Shown piece after piece: positions 1-7,342 of a stretch of 45,435 nt of DNA (the stretch's first letter is position 1; each line of letters opens with the position of its first letter). The notes beneath the pieces are model-generated. The model searched no databases. It was not told the origin of the DNA and saw only the letters and a program-made list of their open reading frames with translations. Location: contig JAAVDE010000042.1 in the NCBI GenBank assembly GCA_014801955.1, positions 1 to 45,435 of the forward strand. The letters run 5' to 3'. A program made the translations under genes and the position numbers. The stretch comes from Bacteroides sp. (GTDB lineage Bacteria; Bacteroidota; Bacteroidia; Bacteroidales; Muribaculaceae).

Positions 1-230
1 ACAAGGCGCACCCGACCTGGTCGAACTTCCTGGAAATCCGCGAGAACAGCGACATTCCGACTAAGATTGAGGTCGTTGACGGCGCAATCGTCGTTAAGGG
101 TTCTGATAACGTCAGGGTCTATAGCGCATCGGGCGCGCAGGTATACTCGGGCGCCGCAGGCCGGATTGAGCTGCCCGGCGGCATCTATCTGGTGGCAACC
201 GACTCCGTGAGCAAGAAAGTCCGTCTCTAA
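1..230 (+). CDS. C-terminal end of a secreted protein with T9SS-like sorting tail (partial)
   Basis: The window opens inside a gene; the reading frame starts at base 3 and runs 75 codons to a TAA at 228-230. The visible part has the shape of a Bacteroidetes C-terminal sorting domain: a beta-rich segment (IEVVDGAIVVKG), then VRVYSASGAQVY, then LPGGIYLVATDS and a basic end (KKVRL). Type IX secretion cargo of the type A class ends this way, and the tail is removed or exchanged during outer-membrane anchoring. The catalytic or binding part lies upstream of the window, so its function cannot be named. A strong hairpin terminator follows 21 nt downstream. Confidence 0.75.
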   Translation, partial: KAHPTWSNFLEIRENSDIPTKIEVVDGAIVVKGSDNVRVYSASGAQVYSGAAGRIELPGGIYLVATDSVSKKVRL

Positions 231-251
231 TACTATATATATCTACACACG

Positions 252-290
252 AAAATGCCGCATAGCCCTCGAGCCATGCGGCATTTTTTT
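252..290 (+). terminator. Intrinsic terminator after the secreted-protein gene
   Basis: A perfect 9-bp stem, ATGCCGCAT (255-263) with ATGCGGCAT (276-284), has a 12-nt loop and is followed by seven T's. Flanking A's on the left extend the stem, so it could also act weakly on the minus strand below aguB. Confidence 0.85.
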
Positions 291-313
291 CGTTAGGTTT
301 AGTCGAGGAAGCC

Positions 314-395
314 GGGAGCGAGGGCGTCTCGCCCTCGACAGCGACGCGAAGCACTACATTAGTCGCAGTTGTGAGGGCGAGACGCCCTCACTCCC
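314..395. repeat. REPIN-like element: two palindromic REPs in inverted orientation
   Basis: Two palindromes, GAGGGCG-TCT-CGCCCTC (320-336) and GTGAGGGCG-AGA-CGCCCTCAC (371-391), lie head to head, so the ends GGGAG and CTCCC (391-395) are inverted copies about 82 bp apart. A spacer containing GCGACGCGAAGC and TAGTCGCAG lies between them. The right half recurs at 24991-25044 and 30060-30113. The same stretch translates as the CEGETPSLP motif in spurious ORFs. This is a dispersed non-coding repeat family; any transposase acting on it is not in the window. Confidence 0.75.
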
Positions 396-439
396 GGTAG
401 GCAATCTTAAATGAAAGAGCCGTGGATAAGTGTCGTACT

Positions 440-466
440 TAATTACTAATTACTAATTACTAATTG
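440..466. repeat. Tandem heptamer tract (ATTACTA)
   Basis: Three direct copies of the 7-mer ATTACTA plus a partial copy lie just below the aguB stop. On the other strand this reads ATTAGTA. Related tracts occur at 14190-14222 and 45278-45310, always outside genes. Confidence 0.75.
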
Positions 467-474
467 GCAGAGGT

Positions 475-1350
475 TTAGTCGAGGAAGCGGCTGGTGAGGC
501 CGGAATAGGCGTCGATGCGGCGGTCGCGGAGAAAGGGCCACCAGCGGCGCACCTGCTCGGAGCGGGAGAGGTCAATGTTGACCAGGGCCATGTCTTCGGC
601 GTCGACGGGGGCCTGGTAGAGGATTTCGCCCTGGGGACCGGCAACGAAGCTGCTGCCCCAGAATTGGATGCCGTCGGTTGCGCCCGAGGGGTCGGGCTCG
701 AAGCCGGTGCGGTTAACGGCAACGACCGGCAGGCCGTTGGCAACGGCGTGGCCGCGCTGAACGGTTATCCAGGCCTGGCGCTGGCGTTCCTGCTCGTCGG
801 GGGTGTCGGTTGCCGCATAGCCGATGGCGGTCGGGTAGATCAGGATTTCGGCGCCGCGCAGGGCCATCAGGCGCGCAGCCTCGGGATACCATTGGTCCCA
901 GCAAACGAGCACGCCCAGCTTGCCCAGCGACGTTTGGATCGGCTCGAAGCCGAGGTCGCCGGGGGTGAAGTAGAATTTTTCGTAGTAGGCGGGGTCGTCG
1001 GGAATGTGCATCTTGCGATATTTGCCGGCAATGGAGCCGTCGGCGTCGAAAACGACGGCAGTGTTGTGGTAGAGGCCGGCAGCGCGGCGCTCAAACAGCG
1101 ACGTTACGATAACGCAGCCGGTTTCGGCGGCCAGCGCGCCGTAGAACTCCGTTGAGGGGCCGGGAATCGGTTCGGCGAGCTCGCAGAGGTCAACGTTTTC
1201 GGTCTGGCAGAAGTAGAGACCCTGGTGGAGCTCCTGGAGAACGATGAGTCGGGCGCCGCCTTGGGCTGCGAGGCGGATTTTTTCGGCGAGCCGGCGCTGG
1301 TTGTCGGCGGTGTCGGCCGAGTTATGTTGCTGAATGATGGCTGTTGTCAT
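475..1350 (-). CDS. aguB: N-carbamoylputrescine amidohydrolase
   Basis: This is a 291-residue nitrilase-superfamily enzyme. The Glu-Lys-Cys triad is visible: E40 in VLQELHQGLY, K113 in GKYRKMHIPD and C150 in GVLVCWDQWYPEA. That pattern, with the YFTPGD segment, is typical of the enzyme that hydrolyses N-carbamoylputrescine to putrescine, CO2 and ammonia in the cytoplasm. The start codon overlaps the aguA stop by ATGA (1347-1350), so the two are translationally coupled and give the two-step route from agmatine to putrescine. The length is normal for the family. The substrate call rests mainly on the pairing with aguA. Confidence 0.93.
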   Translation of the reverse strand: MTTAIIQQHNSADTADNQRRLAEKIRLAAQGGARLIVLQELHQGLYFCQTENVDLCELAEPIPGPSTEFYGALAAETGCVIVTSLFERRAAGLYHNTAVVFDADGSIAGKYRKMHIPDDPAYYEKFYFTPGDLGFEPIQTSLGKLGVLVCWDQWYPEAARLMALRGAEILIYPTAIGYAATDTPDEQERQRQAWITVQRGHAVANGLPVVAVNRTGFEPDPSGATDGIQFWGSSFVAGPQGEILYQAPVDAEDMALVNIDLSRSEQVRRWWPFLRDRRIDAYSGLTSRFLD

Positions 1351-2327
1351 AGAAACGAGAATGCTGAGGGTTTGATTTGCATGGTTGCGCAGTGGAGCGA
1401 GCCGTGTTGGCGAATCAGGGCACGGCAGTCAACGGGAATGATTTCGCGGTCGGCGAAAACGATGCGGAGCGTGTCGGCGGCGCGTTGGTCGTTGAGCGGT
1501 TGGCCGTAGGTCGGCAGCAGAACGGCGCGCTCCGTAACGAGGTAGTTCGCGTAGGTTGCGGGGAGCAGCGATCCGTCGTCGGGGTCGGTTATGGGGTCTG
1601 GCATCGGCAGCTCGAAGAGGTTGAAAGGCTCGCCGTCGGCATTGGTCATCGCGGCGAGCTGGGCGGGGTCAACTCCGGGGCAGTAGAAAATTGAGTTGCC
1701 CGGGGCGAGGCGCGCCAGGGTGTCGACGTGGCCGTCGGTGTCGTCGCCGGGCAGCGGTTGGCAGTCGAGCCAGAGGATTTTGCGCGCATGGAGGCGGCGC
1801 AGCAGCTCCGCTTCGATGTCGGCGCGCGTCATCGGCTCGTTGCGGTTGGGGGCGAGCAGGCAGCAGGTGGTCGTCAGAATGGTTCCGTTGCCGTCGGACT
1901 CGATCGAGCCGCCTTCGAGAACGAAGTCCTTGTGATTCTCAACCGGCGCGGCGAGGGCTTTCATGGCAACCAGGGCGGCGGTTGACTGATTATCGAAGTT
2001 GGAGGCGAACTTCTGGCCCCAGGCGTTGAAGCGGAAGTCGAGCAGAGTGCCCGACGAGAGGGTCAGCGGTCCGTAGTCGCGAATCCAGGTGTCGTTCGTT
2101 GCAACGTTGATAACCGCAACGTCGCTGCTGCTGAACTCGGGAGCCTCGCCCTCGGGGGCGAGGATAATTACTTTTTCGCCGGCGCGCAAAAGGGCGTCGA
2201 CAATGCGGCGGTAGCAGTCGCGGACTTCGTTGAGCATGTAGGCCCAATCGGTTTCGGAGTGGGGCCATGCAAGCATAACGGCGCCATGTGGCTGCCATTC
2301 GGCCCGGAGGTTAGTCGTTGAAATCAT
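1347..2327 (-). CDS. aguA: Agmatine deiminase
   Basis: This 326-residue protein belongs to the peptidyl-arginine-deiminase/AguA family, which converts agmatine to N-carbamoylputrescine and ammonia. Key pieces are NDTWIRDYGP (residues 78-87), DTDGHVDTLARL with the catalytic His at 200, and the nucleophile C313 in HGSLHCATMQ. The residues around that Cys differ a little from the common GGxxHC form, but the core is intact. It lies 54 nt after hom and overlaps aguB by ATGA. Putrescine made here would feed spermidine or carboxyspermidine pathways and envelope functions (family knowledge). Confidence 0.93.
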   Translation of the reverse strand: MISTTNLRAEWQPHGAVMLAWPHSETDWAYMLNEVRDCYRRIVDALLRAGEKVIILAPEGEAPEFSSSDVAVINVATNDTWIRDYGPLTLSSGTLLDFRFNAWGQKFASNFDNQSTAALVAMKALAAPVENHKDFVLEGGSIESDGNGTILTTTCCLLAPNRNEPMTRADIEAELLRRLHARKILWLDCQPLPGDDTDGHVDTLARLAPGNSIFYCPGVDPAQLAAMTNADGEPFNLFELPMPDPITDPDDGSLLPATYANYLVTERAVLLPTYGQPLNDQRAADTLRIVFADREIIPVDCRALIRQHGSLHCATMQIKPSAFSFL

Positions 2328-2381
2328 CGGTCAGAGTGTCTCAAACGGAGTTTTGGTTAGCAATGTGTGTGGGGGAAGGAT

Positions 2382-3575
2382 TCAGCTTCGGGGATAGGCG
2401 GCGAGAAACACGGGCCGCTGCCTCAGCTGCGGGGCAACGCGGTGGAGCTCGGCCAGGGTGGTCACGCCAACAACGTAGCAGAACGAATCTGACTGATACT
2501 TTTCGCTGATCGATTCGAAATGAATCAGGTTCAGGTCGTTCGGGTTATTGTAGCGGTAGTAGATGCGGAAGGCAATGTCGTTGGTGAACTTGGGAGTGTT
2601 GGCCGAGTGGAGTTTCTTGTATTCGTAGCGGTAGTCGTATTGCGACGCCGTTATGTCGCTCAGAATCGCCGAGCCGGTCGGGAAGCCGCCGGCGCCGCGG
2701 CCGAACATGAACTGCTTGTCGTAGCAGAGGCCTTTGATGACCACTCCGTTGAATTCGTCGTCGACACCATATATATATTTGTCGGTCGAGAGCAGCTGGG
2801 GGAGCACGGCCATGCACAGGCGTCCGTCGGGGAGCTTTTCAACGTGGCCCACGAGCTTTATGCGCCGTCCCTTTTCGGTTGCGAAGCGAATGTCGGCCTC
2901 GGAGAGCTGCGAAATGCCGAAAGTGAAGATTTGCTTCGGGCTAACGTAGGTTCCGAAGGCATGAACGGCGAGAATCACCAGCTTCGACAGCGAGTCCCAG
3001 CCGTCGACGTCGAGGCTCGGATTGCTTTCGGCGAATCCGGCTTCCTGGGCCAGGCGCAGGGCGGCATTGTAGGCCATATTCTCTTTGAACACCTTGGTCA
3101 GAATGTAGTTCGACGAGCCGTTGAGGATGCCTTTGACCGAAATGAGCAGGTCGTTGTCGTAATACTCCTCGAGGTTGCGGATAACCGGGATGCTGCCGCA
3201 GGCCGAGGCATCGTAGAGCAGCGTTGAGCCCGTTTCGGCCTGCAGGGCAATCAGGTCGGGAAGATGCTCGGCCAGCATCTTCTTGTTGCCCGAAACTGCG
3301 GTCAGGCCGCCGCGCAGGGCGCGGGTAACTATTTCGTAGGAGGCTTCGGCGTCGTCGATGAGTTCAACGATGATGTTGATTTCCGGGTCGTTGAAAATAT
3401 CGTCGGGGTCGTTTGTGAACTCGGCATCGACGCCGCGCGCTTTTGCGAGGTTGCGAACGCAGATGCGCTTGATTTCAACTCCCTCGGGGTGAGTCGTGTT
3501 AATCAGCTCAAACAGGGCGCTGCCAACCGTTCCGAACCCGAAGAGTCCGATTTTGAGGTGCTTGCGATTGCTCAT
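2382..3575 (-). CDS. hom: Homoserine dehydrogenase
   Basis: This is a 397-residue NAD(P)-dependent homoserine dehydrogenase, which reduces aspartate semialdehyde to homoserine. The N-terminal Rossmann motif GLFGFGTVGSALF (residues 10-22) is clear. The middle holds the catalytic-domain segments ILNGSSNYILTKV and AQEAGFAESNPSLDVDGWD, a family hallmark. About 80 residues follow the catalytic core, possibly a divergent regulatory tail rather than a textbook ACT domain. It is a stand-alone enzyme with no fused aspartokinase. Its ATG overlaps the metX stop by ATGA, so homoserine is made beside the enzyme that acetylates it for methionine synthesis. Confidence 0.95.
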   Translation of the reverse strand: MSNRKHLKIGLFGFGTVGSALFELINTTHPEGVEIKRICVRNLAKARGVDAEFTNDPDDIFNDPEINIIVELIDDAEASYEIVTRALRGGLTAVSGNKKMLAEHLPDLIALQAETGSTLLYDASACGSIPVIRNLEEYYDNDLLISVKGILNGSSNYILTKVFKENMAYNAALRLAQEAGFAESNPSLDVDGWDSLSKLVILAVHAFGTYVSPKQIFTFGISQLSEADIRFATEKGRRIKLVGHVEKLPDGRLCMAVLPQLLSTDKYIYGVDDEFNGVVIKGLCYDKQFMFGRGAGGFPTGSAILSDITASQYDYRYEYKKLHSANTPKFTNDIAFRIYYRYNNPNDLNLIHFESISEKYQSDSFCYVVGVTTLAELHRVAPQLRQRPVFLAAYPRS

Positions 3576-4600
3576 TGCTTCAGGAAGTTACAGATTATGG
3601 TGTTCAACTGCGCGTGTTCAACCAGAAATCCGTCGTGGCCAAAGTCGCTGCTGATGGTTTCCAGGCGCGCATCGGGAATATTGTCGGCCAGCTGGCGGGC
3701 GTCGGCCAGGGTGAAGAGAATGTCGGAGGTAATTCCGACGACCAGCGCCTTGGGCTTGAAGGTCCGGAGCACTTGCTCGACCGAGTCGCCGCGGTCGCGG
3801 GCAATGTCGTGGGCATCGACGGCGCGGCTGAGCCGGTGGTAGCTGTAGGCGTTGAAGCGCGCCGAGAGCTTTTCGCCCTGGTGGCGCTGATAGGAGTGGA
3901 CGCGGCGGCGGAAGGGCGACTGCGGGTCGGTCATGGCGCCTCGGTCGGCCTGCGTCAGATTGTAGGCCGGGGCGCCGCGATAGCTCAGCAGCGCAATCGA
4001 GCGCGCGGCTTCCAGGCCGCGGCGCCCGGCGTCGGGTCGGGGTTCGCCATAGGTCGGGTCGGCCTCGATTGCCATGCGCTGGCTTTCGTTGAACGCCGCG
4101 GCCCAGGGCGACGTACGGGCCGAAGTGGCGACCAGGGCGACCCGCTCGGCGAAGTCGGGGTCGATGAGCGCCCATTCCATGCACTGGAATCCGCCCAGCG
4201 AGGAGCCGATCAGCAGTTTCACGCGCCGGATGCCCAGGTGGTCGGCCAGAAGCCGGTGGGCGCCGACTATGTCGCGCACGGTGATTTCCGGGAAGCTGTT
4301 GAACCGCGGGCTGCCGGTCGCGGGGTCGGCCGAGAGCGGGCCGGTGGTGCCATAGTGGGAGCCGAGAACGTTGGCACAAACGATGAAGTATTGCTCCGGG
4401 TCGAGAAAACCGCCGGGAACCACCGTGTTGGGCCACCAGTCGGCAACGTCGCTATTGGCCGTCAGCGCGTGGCAAACCCAAATGATGTTAGAGGCGTCGG
4501 CGTTGAGGCGGCCAAACGTGTGGTAGGCGATGTCGATGCCGGGGAGCACCGCGCCGCATTCCAGTTCAAAGGGGGTGGGGGAGTGATAGGTCAATACCAT
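3572..4600 (-). CDS. metX: Homoserine O-acetyltransferase
   Basis: This is a 342-residue alpha/beta-hydrolase-fold acyltransferase that makes O-acetyl-L-homoserine, the entry to methionine. The triad reads S134 in the elbow GSSLGGFQCMEW, D293 in GITSDILFT and H322 in DFGHDGFLVE. The substrate loop includes LGSHYGTTGP. Acetyl rather than succinyl use is inferred from MetX-type family membership. The start codon lies inside the last codons of lptD (10-nt overlap) and the stop overlaps hom, so both ends are coupled. That makes an odd run from an outer-membrane assembly gene into amino-acid synthesis. Confidence 0.94.
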   Translation of the reverse strand: MVLTYHSPTPFELECGAVLPGIDIAYHTFGRLNADASNIIWVCHALTANSDVADWWPNTVVPGGFLDPEQYFIVCANVLGSHYGTTGPLSADPATGSPRFNSFPEITVRDIVGAHRLLADHLGIRRVKLLIGSSLGGFQCMEWALIDPDFAERVALVATSARTSPWAAAFNESQRMAIEADPTYGEPRPDAGRRGLEAARSIALLSYRGAPAYNLTQADRGAMTDPQSPFRRRVHSYQRHQGEKLSARFNAYSYHRLSRAVDAHDIARDRGDSVEQVLRTFKPKALVVGITSDILFTLADARQLADNIPDARLETISSDFGHDGFLVEHAQLNTIICNFLKQ

Positions 4601-7260
4601 TCTATGCCGTTGGAATAGGATGAACGTTTGTCGTATTTAAGGTCGGAGAGCATCGAGGATTTGAAAGCTATGTGGAAGTTATAGCTCTTATAGGGGCCGA
4701 ACGGAACGAAGCTCGCGGTCATAACGAAGTCATGGAGCTCGCGGCTGATGTTGCAGTTCATGTAGGCGATTTTTTTCAGTTTGAAGTCATAGCTGGCCGA
4801 AAAGTTGAAATCCCAGTTAGGAGTGGGCTTTATTGAGCCGGAGAAGCTGAGATTATGGGTCAGGCGCCCTTTATATTCCATCTTTTCTTTGTCGAACTCG
4901 CCGTAGCCGTAGCTGACCGAGTAGTTGATCGACAGGTTCCAGGGACATTGCATCTTCAGGTAGCCGTCGCTATCGAACTGACCGCTGCCGGAGTCTTCTT
5001 TTTTCTTTGATTTTTTGGTCGACGAGTCGTCGGCGGCCGAGCCCGGGTCGCGGCTTTCCTTGTTCTTGTCGCGGCCAAAGAGTTTCGTGAAGGTCGAGTT
5101 GTTGAAGTTATAGGAGAAGCTCGTGCCGGTCGACGACAGGCGCGCCAACCCTTTGCCCGCCTTCAGGCGCGTAACGTTGCAGCGATAGGGGGTGCCGTAT
5201 TCGTTGAGGCGGTAGGTGTAGACGTCCCATACCGCCGACAGGTTCAGGTTGAAGTTGCGGGCCAGGCGCAGAAGAATCGACGTGTTGAGGTTGCTCCAGT
5301 TCAGCGAGTCGGCGGCGAAGTTATAGCTTTCGTTGAGCGAGAGGTTCTCGATGAGCGAGATTTTGCGCTCTTCGACTGAGTCTCTCGACGATTTCACCTT
5401 GGCCTCCAGATTGTTGGCCAGCGAAAAGGTTACTATGCCCGACTTGCCGCGCCCCGGAATGCCAAAGGCCGAGTTGGGATAGCGCGAGTAAACCACCTCC
5501 TGCTCGCGGCCATTGGCCTCGGTTCGGTTATAGCGGCCATAGTAGCCCCAGAAGGGAGCGCCGAAGTCGGGCGAGCCGGAGAGGCTGATGGTCGGGGTCA
5601 TGACGTGGCGAACCATTTTCAGCGGACCTTTGAACAGCGGGCGCCAGAAGCCGTAGATCTTCGTTGAGAGGCCGACCGAGGCCGAGAAGTCGAAAACGTT
5701 GTAGAAGCTATAGGTCGTGTCCATAACCTCGGCGGCAGCGTTGGGGTCCCACTGGCGGTTGACGCGCGATGTGTACATGCGGTCGTTCAGCTGCAGGTTG
5801 GGCGAAATATTAATGTATTTGAACAGCTGGAACGTTGCCGAGATGGGCAACGAATGGCGCATGCCGTTGCGCCAGTCCTTGATGAGCGATTTTTGGAAAA
5901 AGTCGTTTTGCTTGGCCGTCAGCGAGTTCTGGAGCTGGCCGTTATAGGAGATTTTTATGCGTTCATACCATTTCTCGGCGCCGACGGCGCGTTTGCGCTT
6001 GAACGGCGCCACCTGCGACATGCTGACCGTCAGGTTCGGCAGCGAAACGTTCAGCGTTTCGTCGCTCGAGCGCTGGGTAATGTTCATGCCCGCCGAGAGG
6101 CTCCATTTCGAACCCGGAAAGCGATAGGTCATGTTAACCGTCGAGCTCTTGGTGTTCTCGGTAAACGATGAATTATAATAGGAGTTCACGTTATTGCGCG
6201 AGTAGCCGCTGGTTGCGAAGTTGACCGACGCGCTGAACGTCATGTTGGGGTTGAACTTCGAATCCTGCTGGTGATACCATATTACCTGGAAGTTGGTCGA
6301 CTTGGAGTAGTCGGCGCTCCCTTTTTCGCCATCAACCGTGTTGAGATAGCTGATTGAAACATTGCCGGCGAACTTATAGCGCTTGGAATAGGCCGAGCGG
6401 CCCGTGATGCCCCAGGTGCCCTTGGTGTAAATCTGGCCGGTCAGCGCGAGGTCGATATTGTCGTTAAAGGCGAAATAATAGCCGCCGTTGTCGAGATAGA
6501 GGCCGCGGCGGTAGTCATCGCCAAAGGTCGGGAAAATGATGCCCGACGAATATTTTTTCGTAAACGGAAAATAGCCGAACGGAACCGCCAGCGGCAGCGG
6601 CAGGCCGGCCAGAACGAGATAGGCCGGGCCGGTAACGATATTGCTTCCGGGCTTAACCTTGCCTTTGGTAATCTGGAAATGGAAGTGGGGGTCGTCGTGG
6701 TCGTCGCAGGTCGTGTAGCGCCCCTGCTCGATGTAGAACTCGCCGTTTTCCATCTTTTTAGACTTCTGACCAACCAGATAGCCCTCGCCCTGCTGCGTAA
6801 CGACGTTGGTGATATAGCCGCGCGACGTCCTGAAGTTATAGCTCATGGTTTCAGCGTCGTAGCCGTCGCCCCCCTGGGCGAAAGTCGGCGTGCCGATGGT
6901 GTTGCCAAGAGAGTCGGGCTGGCCGGTAGCGTTGACGTCAGAGGTTTTCAGGTCAATATCGATAACGGCCGCGTCGAGCGTAATGTCGCCATAGGTAACA
7001 TGGCTCTTACCATACATATAAGTCCTATTACGCCCGATAATAATCATCGAGTCCGACGAGTTGAACACCACCGTATTGTCCAAATCAACCTTTTGGCGAC
7101 GGATCTTTGAACGCGCGGCAGCGATTGCGAGCGAATCAGCCGGCAAAGCAATCAGAGTGTCGGCCGCCGGAGCAACGGTCAGCGAATCCGGTTCTTCTGC
7201 GCCAACGGCAAAAGAACAGATAATCAGGCATATAATCGCATATATTAGGTGCTTTAACAC
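4591..7260 (-). CDS. lptD: LPS-assembly protein LptD-like outer-membrane barrel
   Basis: This 889-residue protein has a Sec signal peptide (about residues 1-20, ending near FAVGAEE) and an N-terminal OstA-like beta-jellyroll with DNTVVFNSSDSMIIIGRNRTYMYG-type strands (split here only for description). A long C-terminal beta-barrel follows, rich in aromatic strand ends and finishing at a terminal Tyr (IEWY). Segments such as GRYTTCDDHDDPHFHF and PLPLAVPFGYFPF are typical of Bacteroidetes LptD, which inserts lipopolysaccharide into the outer leaflet. The start is GTG at 7258-7260, with a -7 box 23 nt upstream. A Lys/Ser-rich insert (SSTKKSKKKEDSGSG) sits between barrel strands. It leads the metX-hom-aguAB operon. 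Confidence 0.88.
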   Translation of the reverse strand: MLKHLIYAIICLIICSFAVGAEEPDSLTVAPAADTLIALPADSLAIAAARSKIRRQKVDLDNTVVFNSSDSMIIIGRNRTYMYGKSHVTYGDITLDAAVIDIDLKTSDVNATGQPDSLGNTIGTPTFAQGGDGYDAETMSYNFRTSRGYITNVVTQQGEGYLVGQKSKKMENGEFYIEQGRYTTCDDHDDPHFHFQITKGKVKPGSNIVTGPAYLVLAGLPLPLAVPFGYFPFTKKYSSGIIFPTFGDDYRRGLYLDNGGYYFAFNDNIDLALTGQIYTKGTWGITGRSAYSKRYKFAGNVSISYLNTVDGEKGSADYSKSTNFQVIWYHQQDSKFNPNMTFSASVNFATSGYSRNNVNSYYNSSFTENTKSSTVNMTYRFPGSKWSLSAGMNITQRSSDETLNVSLPNLTVSMSQVAPFKRKRAVGAEKWYERIKISYNGQLQNSLTAKQNDFFQKSLIKDWRNGMRHSLPISATFQLFKYINISPNLQLNDRMYTSRVNRQWDPNAAAEVMDTTYSFYNVFDFSASVGLSTKIYGFWRPLFKGPLKMVRHVMTPTISLSGSPDFGAPFWGYYGRYNRTEANGREQEVVYSRYPNSAFGIPGRGKSGIVTFSLANNLEAKVKSSRDSVEERKISLIENLSLNESYNFAADSLNWSNLNTSILLRLARNFNLNLSAVWDVYTYRLNEYGTPYRCNVTRLKAGKGLARLSSTGTSFSYNFNNSTFTKLFGRDKNKESRDPGSAADDSSTKKSKKKEDSGSGQFDSDGYLKMQCPWNLSINYSVSYGYGEFDKEKMEYKGRLTHNLSFSGSIKPTPNWDFNFSASYDFKLKKIAYMNCNISRELHDFVMTASFVPFGPYKSYNFHIAFKSSMLSDLKYDKRSSYSNGIEWY

Positions 7261-7283
7261 TCGATTGGCTTTAATTTAACATG

Positions 7284-7291
7284 CAAAGTTA
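7284..7291 (-). promoter_or_regulatory. -7 box of the lptD operon promoter
   Basis: TAACTTTG on the minus strand lies 23 nt before the lptD GTG. It mirrors the plus-strand box at 7323-7330, so the two operons diverge from one 47-bp region. No clear -33 TTG is seen. Confidence 0.7.
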
Positions 7292-7322
7292 ACAAAAAAT
7301 ATTGAGAAATCGGAGTAAATGC

Positions 7323-7330
7323 TTAACTTT
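7323..7330 (+). promoter_or_regulatory. -7 box of the AspT/YidE-type transporter promoter
   Basis: TAACTTTG sits only 12 nt before the ATG at 7343. It overlaps the codons that would follow the alternative upstream ATG at 7319, which rules that start out if this promoter is used. Confidence 0.7.
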
Positions 7331-7342
7331 GCACCCGAAAAA

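Larger units (their letters stand above)
295..488. repeat. 18-bp direct repeat flanking an intergenic repeat cluster
   Basis: AGGTTTAGTCGAGGAAGC occurs at 295-312 and again at 471-488. The right copy includes the last codons and the stop of aguB. The left copy is non-coding and lies 158 nt away. Between them sit the paired palindromic element and a heptamer tract. The copies look like a short duplication of the aguB end made when the repeats arrived or rearranged (inference). Confidence 0.7.

Noticed and set aside
112-354. 80-codon minus-strand frame across the first intergenic region
   Set aside because: It is formed by reading through the terminator and the REP palindrome, which gives the GETPSLP motif; no start context or family.
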